From the NCBI GenBank assembly GCA_937862885.1, contig CALMEE010000018.1:1-54497 (forward strand): a DNA stretch of 54,497 nt. The letters are read 5' to 3'. This DNA comes from an uncultured Planctomycetaceae bacterium. Lineage in GTDB: Bacteria > Planctomycetota > Planctomycetia > Pirellulales > Pirellulaceae. Under the pieces are notes generated by a model that saw only the letters and a program-made list of their open reading frames with translations, did not search any database and had not been told where the DNA came from. The position numbers were made by a program, and so were the translations under genes. Shown piece after piece: positions 17,628-27,190 of the stretch (within the stretch, counting starts at the first letter, position 1; each line of letters opens with the position of its first letter).

Positions 17628-17792
17628 GCAGTTTGAATTGCGTTCGCCAAGGAGAATCGCTCAGGTCAGACCTGCATCTCCCGCTACCTCACGATTGCTC
17701 GCTACATTGTTTCGCATTGCAGAATCAAGAGCAGTGTTTCGTCAAGAGCAGGACTGAGGGTTGGTTGTTGTAGAATTTTTTGACGTGCATGG

Positions 17793-17821
17793 AGGTTGAG
17801 GGAAGGTTTGTCAACCTCCAC
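17793..17821. promoter_or_regulatory. Small hairpin upstream of the His-rich lipoprotein gene
   Basis: GGAGGTTG (17793-17800) pairs with CAACCTCC (17814-17821). It lies about 90 bp before the lipoprotein ATG. With no T-tract it is not a standard terminator. It may be a leader structure. Confidence 0.3.
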
Positions 17822-17911
17822 TACCCTTAAATTGAACTGGACCGAGCACCAACATTGTTTTTTTGCAAACAAGATTTAACGAGTTGATATTTGGAAACAC
17901 GAGGACTAATT

Positions 17912-18436
17912 ATGAAATTGACTAAGCAAATTCTTTACCTTGCATTAGGGGTATCGGCCATGATTTACGTCGGCTGCACGCCAACTGAAGAGCCGACACC
18001 AAGTGGTCACTCATCGTCCGGCCAATCCAATGACCATGACCACGGTCATGATCATGACGACGATCATGACCACGACCACGACCATCATCATGTTCACGGC
18101 CCAAACCATGGCGAGCGCCATGAAGTCGCTGGAGCGGAGTTCAGCATTGAAATTTGCTCAACCAAGGGAGAAAATTTTCTTACCATTTACACTCTGCAAA
18201 AGGGAAGTGACGATTCCGTGGCTATCGAGGCAGAAAAGCTTGTTGCTCATGTCACAAAAGGACGAGAGCAAAGGAAGTTTGAGTTTCTTGCCGAAAATGC
18301 TGAGGAGGGCAAAGCGTCAAAATTCGTCGTAAACGACGCTGATGCCGTAGCGGCATACAATGCCTTCGGATTCGAGGTCGAGGTCGCTGTAGGTGATGAT
18401 ACCTACAAGGTAACTGTGCCCAAGAATCCTCATTAG
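17912..18436 (+). CDS. His/Asp-rich lipoprotein, probable metal binding
   Basis: A 174-residue protein. The ATG at 17912 (GAGGA 10 bases upstream) begins a signal peptide ending at YVGC, so Cys22 would be lipidated, though the lipobox is not ideal. Residues about 40-68 alternate His and Asp in runs such as DHDHGHDHDDDHDHDHDHHH, a typical divalent-metal (Zn, Ni, Co or Cu) binding region. The rest is a small beta-rich domain (AEFSIEICSTKGENFLTIYTL onward) without a recognised family. It is single and followed by a good terminator. Similar His/Asp runs occur at the end of the RND adaptor protein 5 kb away, which suggests a shared metal theme. Confidence 0.8.
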   Translation: MKLTKQILYLALGVSAMIYVGCTPTEEPTPSGHSSSGQSNDHDHGHDHDDDHDHDHDHHHVHGPNHGERHEVAGAEFSIEICSTKGENFLTIYTLQKGSDDSVAIEAEKLVAHVTKGREQRKFEFLAENAEEGKASKFVVNDADAVAAYNAFGFEVEVAVGDDTYKVTVPKNPH

Positions 18437-18500
18437 TTTCGACTCGGTACGGTATGCAGCCGCTGGGTTGAATTCCGCTTTTCGATACGACGCATCATTT

Positions 18501-18532
18501 AACTCCAGCCATCCCGGGTTGGAGTTTTTTTG
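18501..18532 (+). terminator. Rho-independent terminator
   Basis: AACTCCAGCC (18501-18510) pairs with GGTTGGAGTT with one G-T pair, around a 6-base loop, then a run of T. It lies 65 bp after the lipoprotein stop. Confidence 0.75.
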
Positions 18533-18791
18533 TTTTGCCGGGCCAAGAGGACCACCGAGTCGAACTTTCTTGCCGCACAATTGACGTTCGGGAGGCGGCC
18601 CAAGCTAGCGTCGCTGTTCTCGAATTCTGTTGTAGGAATTGCAGCGTCCGGCCATAGTTTCTCCAGTTAGTTCGATTCTAAACTCTAAAAAGCCGATTGA
18701 TTATAGGACAAACAGTTAGATACCGAGAATTTGTGCAATCTGTGTGTCGACTTGTTGACAAAGAAAAGTCCTCGGTTGTGGGGAATGGAAA
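18533..18791. other. Intergenic region
   Basis: No gene or repeat was recognised between the terminator and the small protein gene at 18792. Together with the terminator this makes a 355-bp non-coding stretch. Confidence 0.4.
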
Positions 18792-19193
18792 ATGGAAAAT
18801 TTGGACGTTCCAGCGGTCAAATCGATCGTGAGTTCGCATTTCCGGGAACTAGGATGGGAAATCGACGCCATACATGAGTCGATTTTACTGAAGAACTCAA
18901 CATTTTGTGGCTATCGTATTAAGTGCACGCCGGCAAACGCTAGTTTGCAACTCCATGAACTATTCGCGGATTGGCGAATCGATTTAAACGAGATCTACTT
19001 TTGGCAGGACGGATCTCAAATTCGAAAACTGCGGTTAACTTCGGTCGGATCTGTGGCGAATCATGAGCCCGAAACCGCAGAAGAAGAATCCTGCGAGTCT
19101 ACAGATGGATGCGCTGCCATCCAGGAAATGGCCGAAGCTGACTCTTCGTTAGGCCCACCGAGCCATCAGGGGCAGTTTGGAAAGGCGGCCTAA
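18792..19193 (+). CDS. Small hypothetical protein
   Basis: 133 residues with no recognised family. The first 90 residues look like one alpha/beta domain (VKSIVSSHFRELGWEIDAIHE, then FCGYRIKCTPANASLQLHELFADWRIDLNEIYFW). The C-terminal 45 residues are acidic and low in complexity. No signal peptide or membrane segment is present. GGGGA lies just before the ATG, so the start is plausible. It stands alone between a terminator and the tRNA-Pro gene, which is read from the other strand. Confidence 0.55.
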   Translation: MENLDVPAVKSIVSSHFRELGWEIDAIHESILLKNSTFCGYRIKCTPANASLQLHELFADWRIDLNEIYFWQDGSQIRKLRLTSVGSVANHEPETAEEESCESTDGCAAIQEMAEADSSLGPPSHQGQFGKAA

Positions 19194-19388
19194 AGAGTTC
19201 ATGCCATGAATCCCAAGGCAAGGACCGGCTGGTCAGCGACCGCGTGAGCTAACATAGCCTAGTCGCGTATCCGAAATCGTTGGCTGAGCTTTGCGTCGCA
19301 AGGACCCAAGGGTCGCTCAGTGATTTGTTGACGCGCCCGACGCCCATCATCTAAACGACCGTCGTAGTATATGCGCTTTCGTATCAAT

Positions 19389-19462
19389 CGGGGCGACAGG
19401 ATTTGAACCTGCGACCTCTACACCCCCAGTGTAGCGCGCTAGCCAGGCTGCGCCACGCCCCG
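19389..19462 (-). tRNA. tRNA-Pro (GGG)
   Basis: A 74-nt cloverleaf on the minus strand. The acceptor stem CGGGGCG pairs with CGCCCCG. The anticodon stem CTACA/TGTAG encloses loop CTGGGGG, giving anticodon GGG. The T arm reads GCAGGTTCAAATCCTGT. The 3' CCA is not encoded and must be added after transcription. The gene is isolated in a long non-coding stretch. Confidence 0.97.
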
Positions 19463-20300
19463 AATAAATTTGCCCATCCGCTAAATTCCCTGACCGGAAA
19501 TCCGTTTACACACAATGTGCGAGTGCAGAGAGCGTGCGGTTCCTTATTGTAATCGAAGCTGTTGTAAATGGCTAGGTGACAATGGATCCGCGTGCAATGC
19601 AACTCTTAATCCGTCACGGAGCCGAGCCAAAAATTCGAGAACTGACTTCTGTTCTAATTCGTGCCCTTCGGCCTTTCTGATTTCGAACGTTGAACCGTTG
19701 GTTCCTTATCCTTGGCACCCCCCAAAGGGTGAAAATATGCTGATCAAGGACTCTTGACGATCGGCGGTAGGCAAGCGGGAATTAATCTACTCAATTATTC
19801 TGAATGTGAATGCGGGTAGCGCTATGCAATTGGCCGATCGAATTGTTGCAACCATCGGCTAAAGTTCATGCATCGCGGCATCTGGAATTCTGAACCGACC
19901 TCAAGCACGTGTTTCTTAATTGAATCAAGCGTTAGGCCGAAATTTTCAGGAAGTGGAATGAGAAGATGACCACTCAAGTATCAGCCATCGCGGCACAAAC
20001 GGCTGGTCAGATTTCAACTGCCTGAGTAGCTCATCCCAGCAGTTTTCACCCTGTAAAACTCTACCGATTCTACCAATTGTTCGACCGATTCGAGGCAAGT
20101 TTTACGGTTTTCGCGGCCAGGGTAGAATTAACTTTCCGCTTAATGCCGATGACTCCAAATAGCACGGTCATATTGCATGTATGATCTTAATCTTTACCGA
20201 TCATCGTTAAACCTTTTCCGCACTAACTCCGGTGCTCTCCGCTTGCGAGGTTCTACAGACGTCAGGTGCTACGACGACAAATAAGGCACGTGTGAGTTCA
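19463..20300. other. Long intergenic region upstream of the efflux genes
   Basis: There are about 840 bp without a recognised gene. Short open frames (e.g. 19515-19757) show no family features. An 8-bp inverted pair GTAAAACT/AGTTTTAC lies in the stretch near 20056-20120. The tRNA promoter (minus) and the promoter of the TolC-like gene (plus) should both lie here. Confidence 0.4.
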
Positions 20301-21893
20301 ATGATGAGATGTTTTGTTTTCATTTGCGCGATTTTCCTTTGCGGATGCGGAGTTGGACGAAACCACGGGCGATTGGTTCAAGTCAAATGCCAACACGAGC
20401 CAGTTTCAATGTTCCAAACCGACGGAATCTCTGATCGCGATTCCATTCCACGCGCTTCGACTTCATCGGAAATTTCACACGTGCAGGACGGCAAAAAGAT
20501 TCATGCAAATTCCATGCCTGCCCCTACTGCGACAATCAATTGGATTGAACACGAGACAGGTGCAAACCATGCGACTGAATCCCAAAGACTGGACGATGTT
20601 ATTCGCGTAAGCGATGAGCAGGTAATCGATGCCCGCAATTTCGATTGGATTCTTGAAGCCTCGTCCACCAATTCCAAGCGATCATACTCGTTGGCAGAAA
20701 TTGAAGATTTGGCATTGCAAAACAATGCCGCGCTGGGCGTGGCGTTGGCGAATATCGATAAATCTTCTGCATTGAGATATCAAGTGGGCTTACGACCCAA
20801 TCCTACGCTTGGCTATTCCGGTCAACAGATGTTTGATCGCGGAACTGACCAACACGGAATCTTTGTTGAGCAAGAGTTTGTGCGTGGGAATAAACTTGAG
20901 TTGAATCGGCGAGTTCTTGTATTCACTCAACAAGCTCAAACGGCCGAACACGAAGCTCAGTGTTATCGCGTATTGACGGATGTTCGCATCAGGTTTTTCC
21001 AAGCGATCGCAGCCCAAAAGCAGTTGGCCGCCGCCGAGGCATTTGCTGAAGTCGCGCAACAGGGTGTTGAATTGGCGGAAGAACGACAACGTGCGCAGGA
21101 AGGAACATTGATCGAAACTCTGCAGGCTAAAACTCTGTCGAGTGAAGTCAATTTGGACGTCGAGCGCGCTAGATTAACGTACCTGGGAGCTTGGCGCGAA
21201 TTAGCGGCACTAATTGGCTTATCTGATCTTGAACCACATGAACTTCTGGGCGACTTCCAGGACGATCCTGGCCTTCCAAACTGGGATGAAGCGTTCAATG
21301 AAATTACCGCCAAGAGTCCAGAACTTGCCGCCGCCAATGCCCTTGTCTGTGAAAAACAGGCCCTACTTCACCGACAACAGGTACAAGCAATTCCCAATTT
21401 TACTACGCAACTCGGTGCTGGTTATGATCGCGGCACGGATCACGGAATGCTCAACTTGCAAATCGGTGCGCCGCTAACAATCTACAATCAAAATCGCGGA
21501 AACATTAACGCGGCACAAGCTGACTATTCTCGCGCCGTTCTGGAAGTCGAGCGTATCCAACAGTCGATACGCGCGCGACTGGCTCGAGTTGCCCAAGAAT
21601 ATGAAACTGCGGTTGCCACGATCAAACGTTACTCAACGGAAATCATTCCACAAACTGCGGAAAGCTTGTCGTTGGCTGAAAAGGCCTATCGTGCAGGGGA
21701 ACTCGACTTCTTGGATGTCCTGATCATACGCCGAACCTATTACACTGCCCTCAATCGTGTCATCGATGCAAAAGCTGACCTCGCTCAAGCGTCAGCCAGG
21801 CTGGAAGGCCTGCTGCTCGAAGGTGGATTGAACTCTCCAGCGGACTACACTGACCGAGATGAAATCCGCCGAAATACATTTGAAGGTCAGTAA
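20301..21893 (+). CDS. TolC/CzcC-family outer-membrane efflux lipoprotein
   Basis: 530 residues. ATG 20301 starts a lipoprotein signal with lipobox LCGC (Cys16). The upstream frame (from 20232) has no signal and is not used. After a low-homology segment of about 120 residues come the two repeated outer-membrane efflux (OEP) halves. They contain long heptad-rich helices (SLAEIEDLALQNNAALGVALAN; FAEVAQQGVELAEERQRAQEGT; LSLAEKAYRAGELDFLDVLIIRR) and the strand motif LGYSGQQMF. It would form the trimeric outer-membrane duct for the adaptor and RND pump that follow on the same strand. The gap to the adaptor is long (about 480 bp) for one transcript. Confidence 0.88.
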   Translation: MMRCFVFICAIFLCGCGVGRNHGRLVQVKCQHEPVSMFQTDGISDRDSIPRASTSSEISHVQDGKKIHANSMPAPTATINWIEHETGANHATESQRLDDVIRVSDEQVIDARNFDWILEASSTNSKRSYSLAEIEDLALQNNAALGVALANIDKSSALRYQVGLRPNPTLGYSGQQMFDRGTDQHGIFVEQEFVRGNKLELNRRVLVFTQQAQTAEHEAQCYRVLTDVRIRFFQAIAAQKQLAAAEAFAEVAQQGVELAEERQRAQEGTLIETLQAKTLSSEVNLDVERARLTYLGAWRELAALIGLSDLEPHELLGDFQDDPGLPNWDEAFNEITAKSPELAAANALVCEKQALLHRQQVQAIPNFTTQLGAGYDRGTDHGMLNLQIGAPLTIYNQNRGNINAAQADYSRAVLEVERIQQSIRARLARVAQEYETAVATIKRYSTEIIPQTAESLSLAEKAYRAGELDFLDVLIIRRTYYTALNRVIDAKADLAQASARLEGLLLEGGLNSPADYTDRDEIRRNTFEGQ

Positions 21894-22373
21894 ACGCGTG
21901 CTTCTTGGTTTGGTGTCGCTTCGATCTGCAGAACACTACTGAGGTACGCGATGCGGTTTGCCAGCAATCGCCAATTCTCTAATCGATGTGCTCGTGCAGC
22001 AAGAAAAATGTTTTGCTCGAAGTCGCTATTCCTGCGCAACTAACTTCCCTGTGCGATCTTTCCGAATTAAGCCACCTTTTCGCGTGGCTCGAAGCTCAAT
22101 TCAATCGGCAAAATGGTCCCGCTCAGAAGTTGCATCACGAGCTGCGGAACTAATCGGCCAACCTCATAACTTTCAAGCTGCCTCAAGAGTAGGTTCTCTC
22201 ACGTTCGCGACAGCCATTTCTTTCGAACGAATCAAGCAAGTAGATTGAGGAGTATGCCGTGGTTGGGCACGCTCGCATTGCATTAGTTCGATCACTCAAT
22301 CACAATTATTGTGCCGAAGAATTTTAAGCATTGTTCAGTGAAGTTGCGTAATTGGGCTACGATCGGAGAGTTT
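21894..22373. other. Gap between efflux duct and adaptor genes
   Basis: 480 bp (417 bp if the adaptor starts at GTG 22311). A frame of 96 codons (21958-22248) has no family traits and an unusual Ser/Arg/Phe-rich composition, so it is not accepted as a gene. Confidence 0.4.
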
Positions 22374-23888
22374 GTGAAGCGGACGTTAAATTCGAATTAT
22401 TTGATCTCAATTTTGCTTGCGTGTGGACTCTTGCTTGCAATTCTGGTGGGCGCCTGGTCTTATCGCGAAGATTTATCCAACATGTTTCGATTTTTGTCGA
22501 CAAGAAATGCGGATGAACATATTGACGAAGGAGACGAAGAAGCACATGGGGATCATGTCGATATTTCAGCCGCCGCCGCGCGAAGTTTGGGATTGACTTT
22601 GCAGGAAGTTACGCTGAAAGACTATACCAAGAGAATACATGTTCCCGGGGTGATCGTGGAAAAGCCAGGGACAAGCGAAATTGCGGTTCCTTCACCCATC
22701 CAGGGAGTGGTGACCCGAATCCATCGGTACCCTGGCGAATCACTGAATATTGGGGATCTGCTATTTACGATTCAGGTCACCGATGAAGGCTTAGAGGCGG
22801 CTCAACTATCTATGTTGGAAATCCTCACGAAAATTTCACTTGTCGAAAGTGAGCTCGCGCGCCTCGGTCCGTTAGTCGACTCGGGAACGGTGGTGGGGCG
22901 GCGCAGTTTGGAGCTCGAATATCAACTCAAACAACATTTGTCAGAGCGGGCGGCGCGGATCCAGGAACTTCGTTTGCGCGGCCTCAGTGCCGAGCAAATC
23001 GATCAGATTGTGAGTCGCCGGGAATTGGTGAATCAAATTGAAGTGCGTTTGGGGCATTTTTCTGAAGGCGTCAAGATTTCACTCAGCCAAATTGACGATA
23101 CGAAGGTCTCTGACAGCGACCAGGATCGCTCTCCCGTCCGCTTAACGACAGCGGAAAAACACAATCGACTCGACTATGGACATAGCATGGAACGTCTCAA
23201 CGTTTTTCCGGGAAAACTTGTAAGAAAAGGGGATGATTTGTGTTATGTGGCCGACCACCGAGAATTACTGATTCGCGCGGACGGTTTCACACCCGATCTG
23301 CCGTTCTTGCGCGAGTGCATGGAAAAAAATTGGAGTGTGGAAGCCGAATTTGGTGAGAATGAAAACGTGGAGGCGATGCCTGATTTGAAAATCCTCTATT
23401 TAGATAATCAAGCTGATGCCGAAACGCGAACTTTCCCGTTCTATCTTGTTCTGCAAAACGAAGTAGCCGTAGAAAGAACAGATCCCGAGGGTCGTCTATA
23501 TCGATCTTGGAAATTCAAGCCGGGCCAAAGAGTTCATGTTTATGTTCCCCTCCATCCGTGGCATGATCAATTCGTCTTGCCGCGGAATGCGGTTGTCCGA
23601 TCTGGTCCGGAGTCTTATGTTTTTCGTTTGGAGAATCCAACGGATCTGAGAACACGTCCCTCGGTGGCGATGCGGTTGGATATTGTTGAGCATGCAGCAA
23701 TGTGGGAATTGGAACCGGTCCCCGTTCAGGTATTGCATCAGGATCGGCGGAACGTCGTTATTGCTGCTGACGGTGACTTGATGTTGGGGGATTTGGTTGT
23801 TTCCAATCGAGCGTACCAGGTCTATTTGGCTTGGCGGATGCAGGTTTCAGGGGGGTCAGGTGGGCACGACCACGATCATGATCATTGA
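22374..23888 (+). CDS. RND efflux periplasmic adaptor (CusB/CzcB-like) with His tail
   Basis: 504 residues from GTG 22374, which has GGAG at good spacing. GTG 22311 would add 21 residues. One N-terminal membrane anchor (LISILLACGLLLAILVGAW) is followed by a linker carrying EEAHGDHVDIS. The biotinyl-lipoyl halves (VPSPIQGVVTRIHRYPGESLNIGDLLF), a helical hairpin (about 130-230) and the beta-barrel come next. The C-terminus ends GGHDHDHDH. This protein bridges the inner-membrane pump and the outer duct. The His/Asp tail suggests binding of divalent metal. It is 166 bp from the pump gene. An 8-bp inverted repeat (23898-23905/23934-23941) lies just after its stop. Confidence 0.88.
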   Translation: MKRTLNSNYLISILLACGLLLAILVGAWSYREDLSNMFRFLSTRNADEHIDEGDEEAHGDHVDISAAAARSLGLTLQEVTLKDYTKRIHVPGVIVEKPGTSEIAVPSPIQGVVTRIHRYPGESLNIGDLLFTIQVTDEGLEAAQLSMLEILTKISLVESELARLGPLVDSGTVVGRRSLELEYQLKQHLSERAARIQELRLRGLSAEQIDQIVSRRELVNQIEVRLGHFSEGVKISLSQIDDTKVSDSDQDRSPVRLTTAEKHNRLDYGHSMERLNVFPGKLVRKGDDLCYVADHRELLIRADGFTPDLPFLRECMEKNWSVEAEFGENENVEAMPDLKILYLDNQADAETRTFPFYLVLQNEVAVERTDPEGRLYRSWKFKPGQRVHVYVPLHPWHDQFVLPRNAVVRSGPESYVFRLENPTDLRTRPSVAMRLDIVEHAAMWELEPVPVQVLHQDRRNVVIAADGDLMLGDLVVSNRAYQVYLAWRMQVSGGSGGHDHDHDH

Positions 23889-24054
23889 TTGTCGATTAAC
23901 TTAAATATTTGATCTTTCCTTTGTTTAAGTTGGCTTGTGAACTACTAGTCGACTTCCGTCTAAACGGATGGATGAAGCTCAGATTTGAGAACCACCATGC
24001 AGCGGAATATCGGGGTTATCGCCATTTGTTATTTTTCGAAGTTAAAATCCATCC

Positions 24055-27000
24055 ATGCTTGAACAGGTCATTGAATTTTCACTCAAGTATCGCTTGCTCA
24101 TAGTCTGTTCGGCATTAGCAGCACTTGTTTGCGGCGCTTACATTGTGACGCAGCTTTCGATCGATGTGTTGCCAAACCTGACCCGCCCCAGTGTCACGAT
24201 CATTACCGAGTGCCCGGGAATGTCTCCGGAAGAGGTAGAATTTCGCGTATCGATCCCGATTGAGAATGCCCTCAACGGAGCCACCGATGTGATCGCGGTG
24301 CGCAGCAGTTCTGACATCGGACTCTCGGTAATTCAAGTCGAATTCGATTGGGGCCAAGAGATCTTTCGCGCGCGGCAGATTGTTCAAGAGAGGCTGGTAA
24401 CTGTCCTCGATCAATTGCCTGCTGGCGTGCAACCGCAAATGGCACCCATCGCCTCGCTGCTGGGGCAAATTATGTTAATAGGCATGTGGAGCGAAAGCGG
24501 AGAAACCGATGCCATGGAACTGCGAACCCAGGCTGATTGGCGCGTCGCACAGCGTTTGCGTTCATTGCGTGGTATCGCTCAAGTCATCACGATGGGGGGC
24601 GGTCGCAAACAAGTGCAGGTAATCGTTGATTTCCATAAGATGCACATGTTTGATGTAACCTTAAGCGACATCGAAACGGCAATACTGAATTCGAATTTAG
24701 GTGTTACCGGAGGATTCGTCAGCGAAGGTCATCAGGAACTTCTCGTCCGTGGATTGGGTCGAATTCACGATGTCGAAACGCTTGGGCTGATTGTGATCAA
24801 AACGTCTCAACGGCGTCCCGTGCTGTTAGCCGATGTCGCCGAGATTGCCGATGGGCCTCAGGCAAAACGGGGCGACTCATCGATAAATGGCCGCCCGTCA
24901 ATCGTCATGACGGTGCAGAAACAACCTGATGCGGATACGCGGCAATTGACGGAACAGGTTCTGGCCGTGCTCGAAGAAATACGACCTTCGCTTTCCAAGG
25001 ACATCGTTATTCGCCCCACGTATGAACAACGAGAATTCATCGATCTGGGAGTTTCCAATGTATTGTCGGCTTTGTATTTCGGGGCGGTCCTTGTCATCGT
25101 CGTTTTGTGGTTATTTTTGGCGAACCTACGAACCACGTTGATTACGGTTGTGGCTATTCCGCTTTCGCTCGCTATTACTGGGCTCGTATTCTACGTCTGG
25201 GATCTCAGTATTAATGTGATGACCCTCGGAGGTTTAGCCTTGGGTTTGGGGATGCTGGTCGACGACGCGATTGTGGGCGTGGAAAATACGTTCAATCGGC
25301 TACGTCAACACATTGCGGATTCAGCAGAGTTGAACTTCAAGAATACGGTGCTCCACGCCATGCGTGAGGTCACCAGCGCGATTGTTATCAGCACCGTTTT
25401 GGTCGTTGTGGTCTTTGCTCCGCTACTGCTTCTAGCGGGGATGGAGGGACGATTGTTCACGCCGTTAGCAATTGCCTACATGGTCTCCATTTTTGCGTCG
25501 ACGGTTGTCGCCTTGACCGTGACCCCTGCACTCAGCCTCTTGATTCTTCCTAGATCAATCACGCGGCATCGCGCGGAGAAAACACCCTGGTTCCTGGCCG
25601 GGTTGAAACGTATTGCAACACCGCTCTTGGTATTCTTTATGAAGCCAATTGGGCTCTTAACGGTAGCCGTTATCTTCCTCAGTTTGTCCATCTGGGTCGT
25701 GCCGGAGACACTTCACTTAAAGCGAGATTTCCTCCCGGCCTTCGATGAAGGCGCTACTCAGATCAACCTATATTCTGCTCCCGGAACCTCGTTGGACGCA
25801 ATGGTTGAAATCAGCCGGATTGCGGACGAGCGCTTTCAAGAACTGCTGAAATCCGAATCGAATCCACGAGGACCGTTGGCTGACTTCACCTGCAAGGTGG
25901 GCCGAGCCGAACTCGATGAGCACATCATGGGCGTCAACGTCGCGGAATACGTGATGGCGCTAAACCCCGACTCAGGAATCCCGCGAACGAAAATGATCGA
26001 GTTACTCACGGAAGCCGTCGACGATCTGCCTGGCATCGAACATGAGATTGAACAACCTATTGCGCATTTGATCAGCCACATGCTGTCTGGAGTAGCTGCC
26101 CAGATCGCTATCAAAATCTATGGCGACGACTTGGATGTTCTGAAACGCAAAGGTGAAGAAGTTCGCCGGGCCATTGCATCGATACCGGGCCTTGCTGATC
26201 CATTTGTTGAACAACAACAAATCGTTCCTCAACTGCGTTTTGAGATTGACTACCTGGCTCTGGCGGACCATGGCGTCACAGCGCGTGAGATCACCAATCT
26301 TATCGAGACGGCCATGCAAGGGCGAGTCGTATCTCAGATTTCGGAAGGTCAGCGACTATTCGACGTCGTCGTCCGCTTGGACGACGACGTCCGGCTCGAC
26401 TTGCACCAATTGCATCGCTTGCATGTAGACTTGCCCAATGGATCAAAGGTCATGTTAGGCGAACTGGTCAATATCGAAATCGGCGGAGGACCAAATACCA
26501 TCAATCGCGAAAACGCACGGCGCAGAGTCGTAATTCGTGTAAACACTTTGGATGGTGACCTTGGCGGCATCGTCGAGCAAATTCGTCGACGCATCCAGGC
26601 AAATATTCAATTGCCTGAAGGTTATTACGTAACGTATGGAGGTCAATTCGAAGCACGACAAACTGCACAGACTCAAATTGTTTGGCTTTCGCTCATCTCC
26701 TTGTTGGTAGTTATGGCAGTCCTTTATTCATCGTTCCCCAGTGTACGAATCGTGATACAAATTCTAATTGCCGTTCCCATTGCTTTTTTGGGTGGGGCCG
26801 CAGCGCTGGTTATCACACAGCAGTCAATGTCAATCGCGGCCATCGTCGGTTTCGTTTCCTTAGCCGGGATCGCCACACGAAACGGGCTCCTATTGATCGG
26901 TACCTATCAAAACCTGATTGCACGCCAGGGAATAAATAAACAAACGATCTTGCAAGGCAGCCTCGAACGGTTGGCCCCCGTACTCATGTCTTCGCTAACG

Positions 27001-27168
27001 ACAGGACTGGGCTTGCTCCCCTTGGTCATTGGCGGAACCCAACCTGGCAAGGAAATTCTTTATCCAGTCGCCACAGTGATTGTTGGTGGCCTCGTAACGT
27101 CAACGCTCTGCGAATTTCTCCTTCGCCCCGGCCTGTTCTGGTACTGGGACAATCCCCAGCGCGACTGA
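24055..27168 (+). CDS. RND efflux permease (CzcA/CusA-like)
   Basis: A 1037-residue inner-membrane proton-driven pump. It begins MLEQVIEFSLKYRLLIVCSA and has the twelve-helix RND layout with two large periplasmic loops. Visible motifs are PNLTRPSVTIITECPGMSPEEVE, DLSINVMTLGGLALGLGMLVDDAIVGVENTF in helix 4, and GFVSLAGIATRNGLLLIGTY in helix 11. The helix-4 motif LVDDAIV is closer to that of drug pumps than to the DFGxIVDGAVV of classical heavy-metal RND pumps, so the substrate is not certain. The context (His-tailed adaptor, CzcC-like duct) still favours metal. It ends 22 bp from the convergent methyltransferase gene. Confidence 0.9.
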   Translation: MLEQVIEFSLKYRLLIVCSALAALVCGAYIVTQLSIDVLPNLTRPSVTIITECPGMSPEEVEFRVSIPIENALNGATDVIAVRSSSDIGLSVIQVEFDWGQEIFRARQIVQERLVTVLDQLPAGVQPQMAPIASLLGQIMLIGMWSESGETDAMELRTQADWRVAQRLRSLRGIAQVITMGGGRKQVQVIVDFHKMHMFDVTLSDIETAILNSNLGVTGGFVSEGHQELLVRGLGRIHDVETLGLIVIKTSQRRPVLLADVAEIADGPQAKRGDSSINGRPSIVMTVQKQPDADTRQLTEQVLAVLEEIRPSLSKDIVIRPTYEQREFIDLGVSNVLSALYFGAVLVIVVLWLFLANLRTTLITVVAIPLSLAITGLVFYVWDLSINVMTLGGLALGLGMLVDDAIVGVENTFNRLRQHIADSAELNFKNTVLHAMREVTSAIVISTVLVVVVFAPLLLLAGMEGRLFTPLAIAYMVSIFASTVVALTVTPALSLLILPRSITRHRAEKTPWFLAGLKRIATPLLVFFMKPIGLLTVAVIFLSLSIWVVPETLHLKRDFLPAFDEGATQINLYSAPGTSLDAMVEISRIADERFQELLKSESNPRGPLADFTCKVGRAELDEHIMGVNVAEYVMALNPDSGIPRTKMIELLTEAVDDLPGIEHEIEQPIAHLISHMLSGVAAQIAIKIYGDDLDVLKRKGEEVRRAIASIPGLADPFVEQQQIVPQLRFEIDYLALADHGVTAREITNLIETAMQGRVVSQISEGQRLFDVVVRLDDDVRLDLHQLHRLHVDLPNGSKVMLGELVNIEIGGGPNTINRENARRRVVIRVNTLDGDLGGIVEQIRRRIQANIQLPEGYYVTYGGQFEARQTAQTQIVWLSLISLLVVMAVLYSSFPSVRIVIQILIAVPIAFLGGAAALVITQQSMSIAAIVGFVSLAGIATRNGLLLIGTYQNLIARQGINKQTILQGSLERLAPVLMSSLTTGLGLLPLVIGGTQPGKEILYPVATVIVGGLVTSTLCEFLLRPGLFWYWDNPQRD

Positions 27169-27190
27169 AATCTTCAAGTGAAAAATCGCA

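Noticed and set aside
18040..18095. Repeated GACCA/GATCA units as a possible satellite or CRISPR-like array
   Set aside because: They are the codons of the His/Asp run in the lipoprotein and have no unique spacers.
21958..22248. 96-codon frame between the TolC-like and adaptor genes
   Set aside because: Composition is rich in Ser, Arg and Phe without domains, and no ribosome-binding site was seen.
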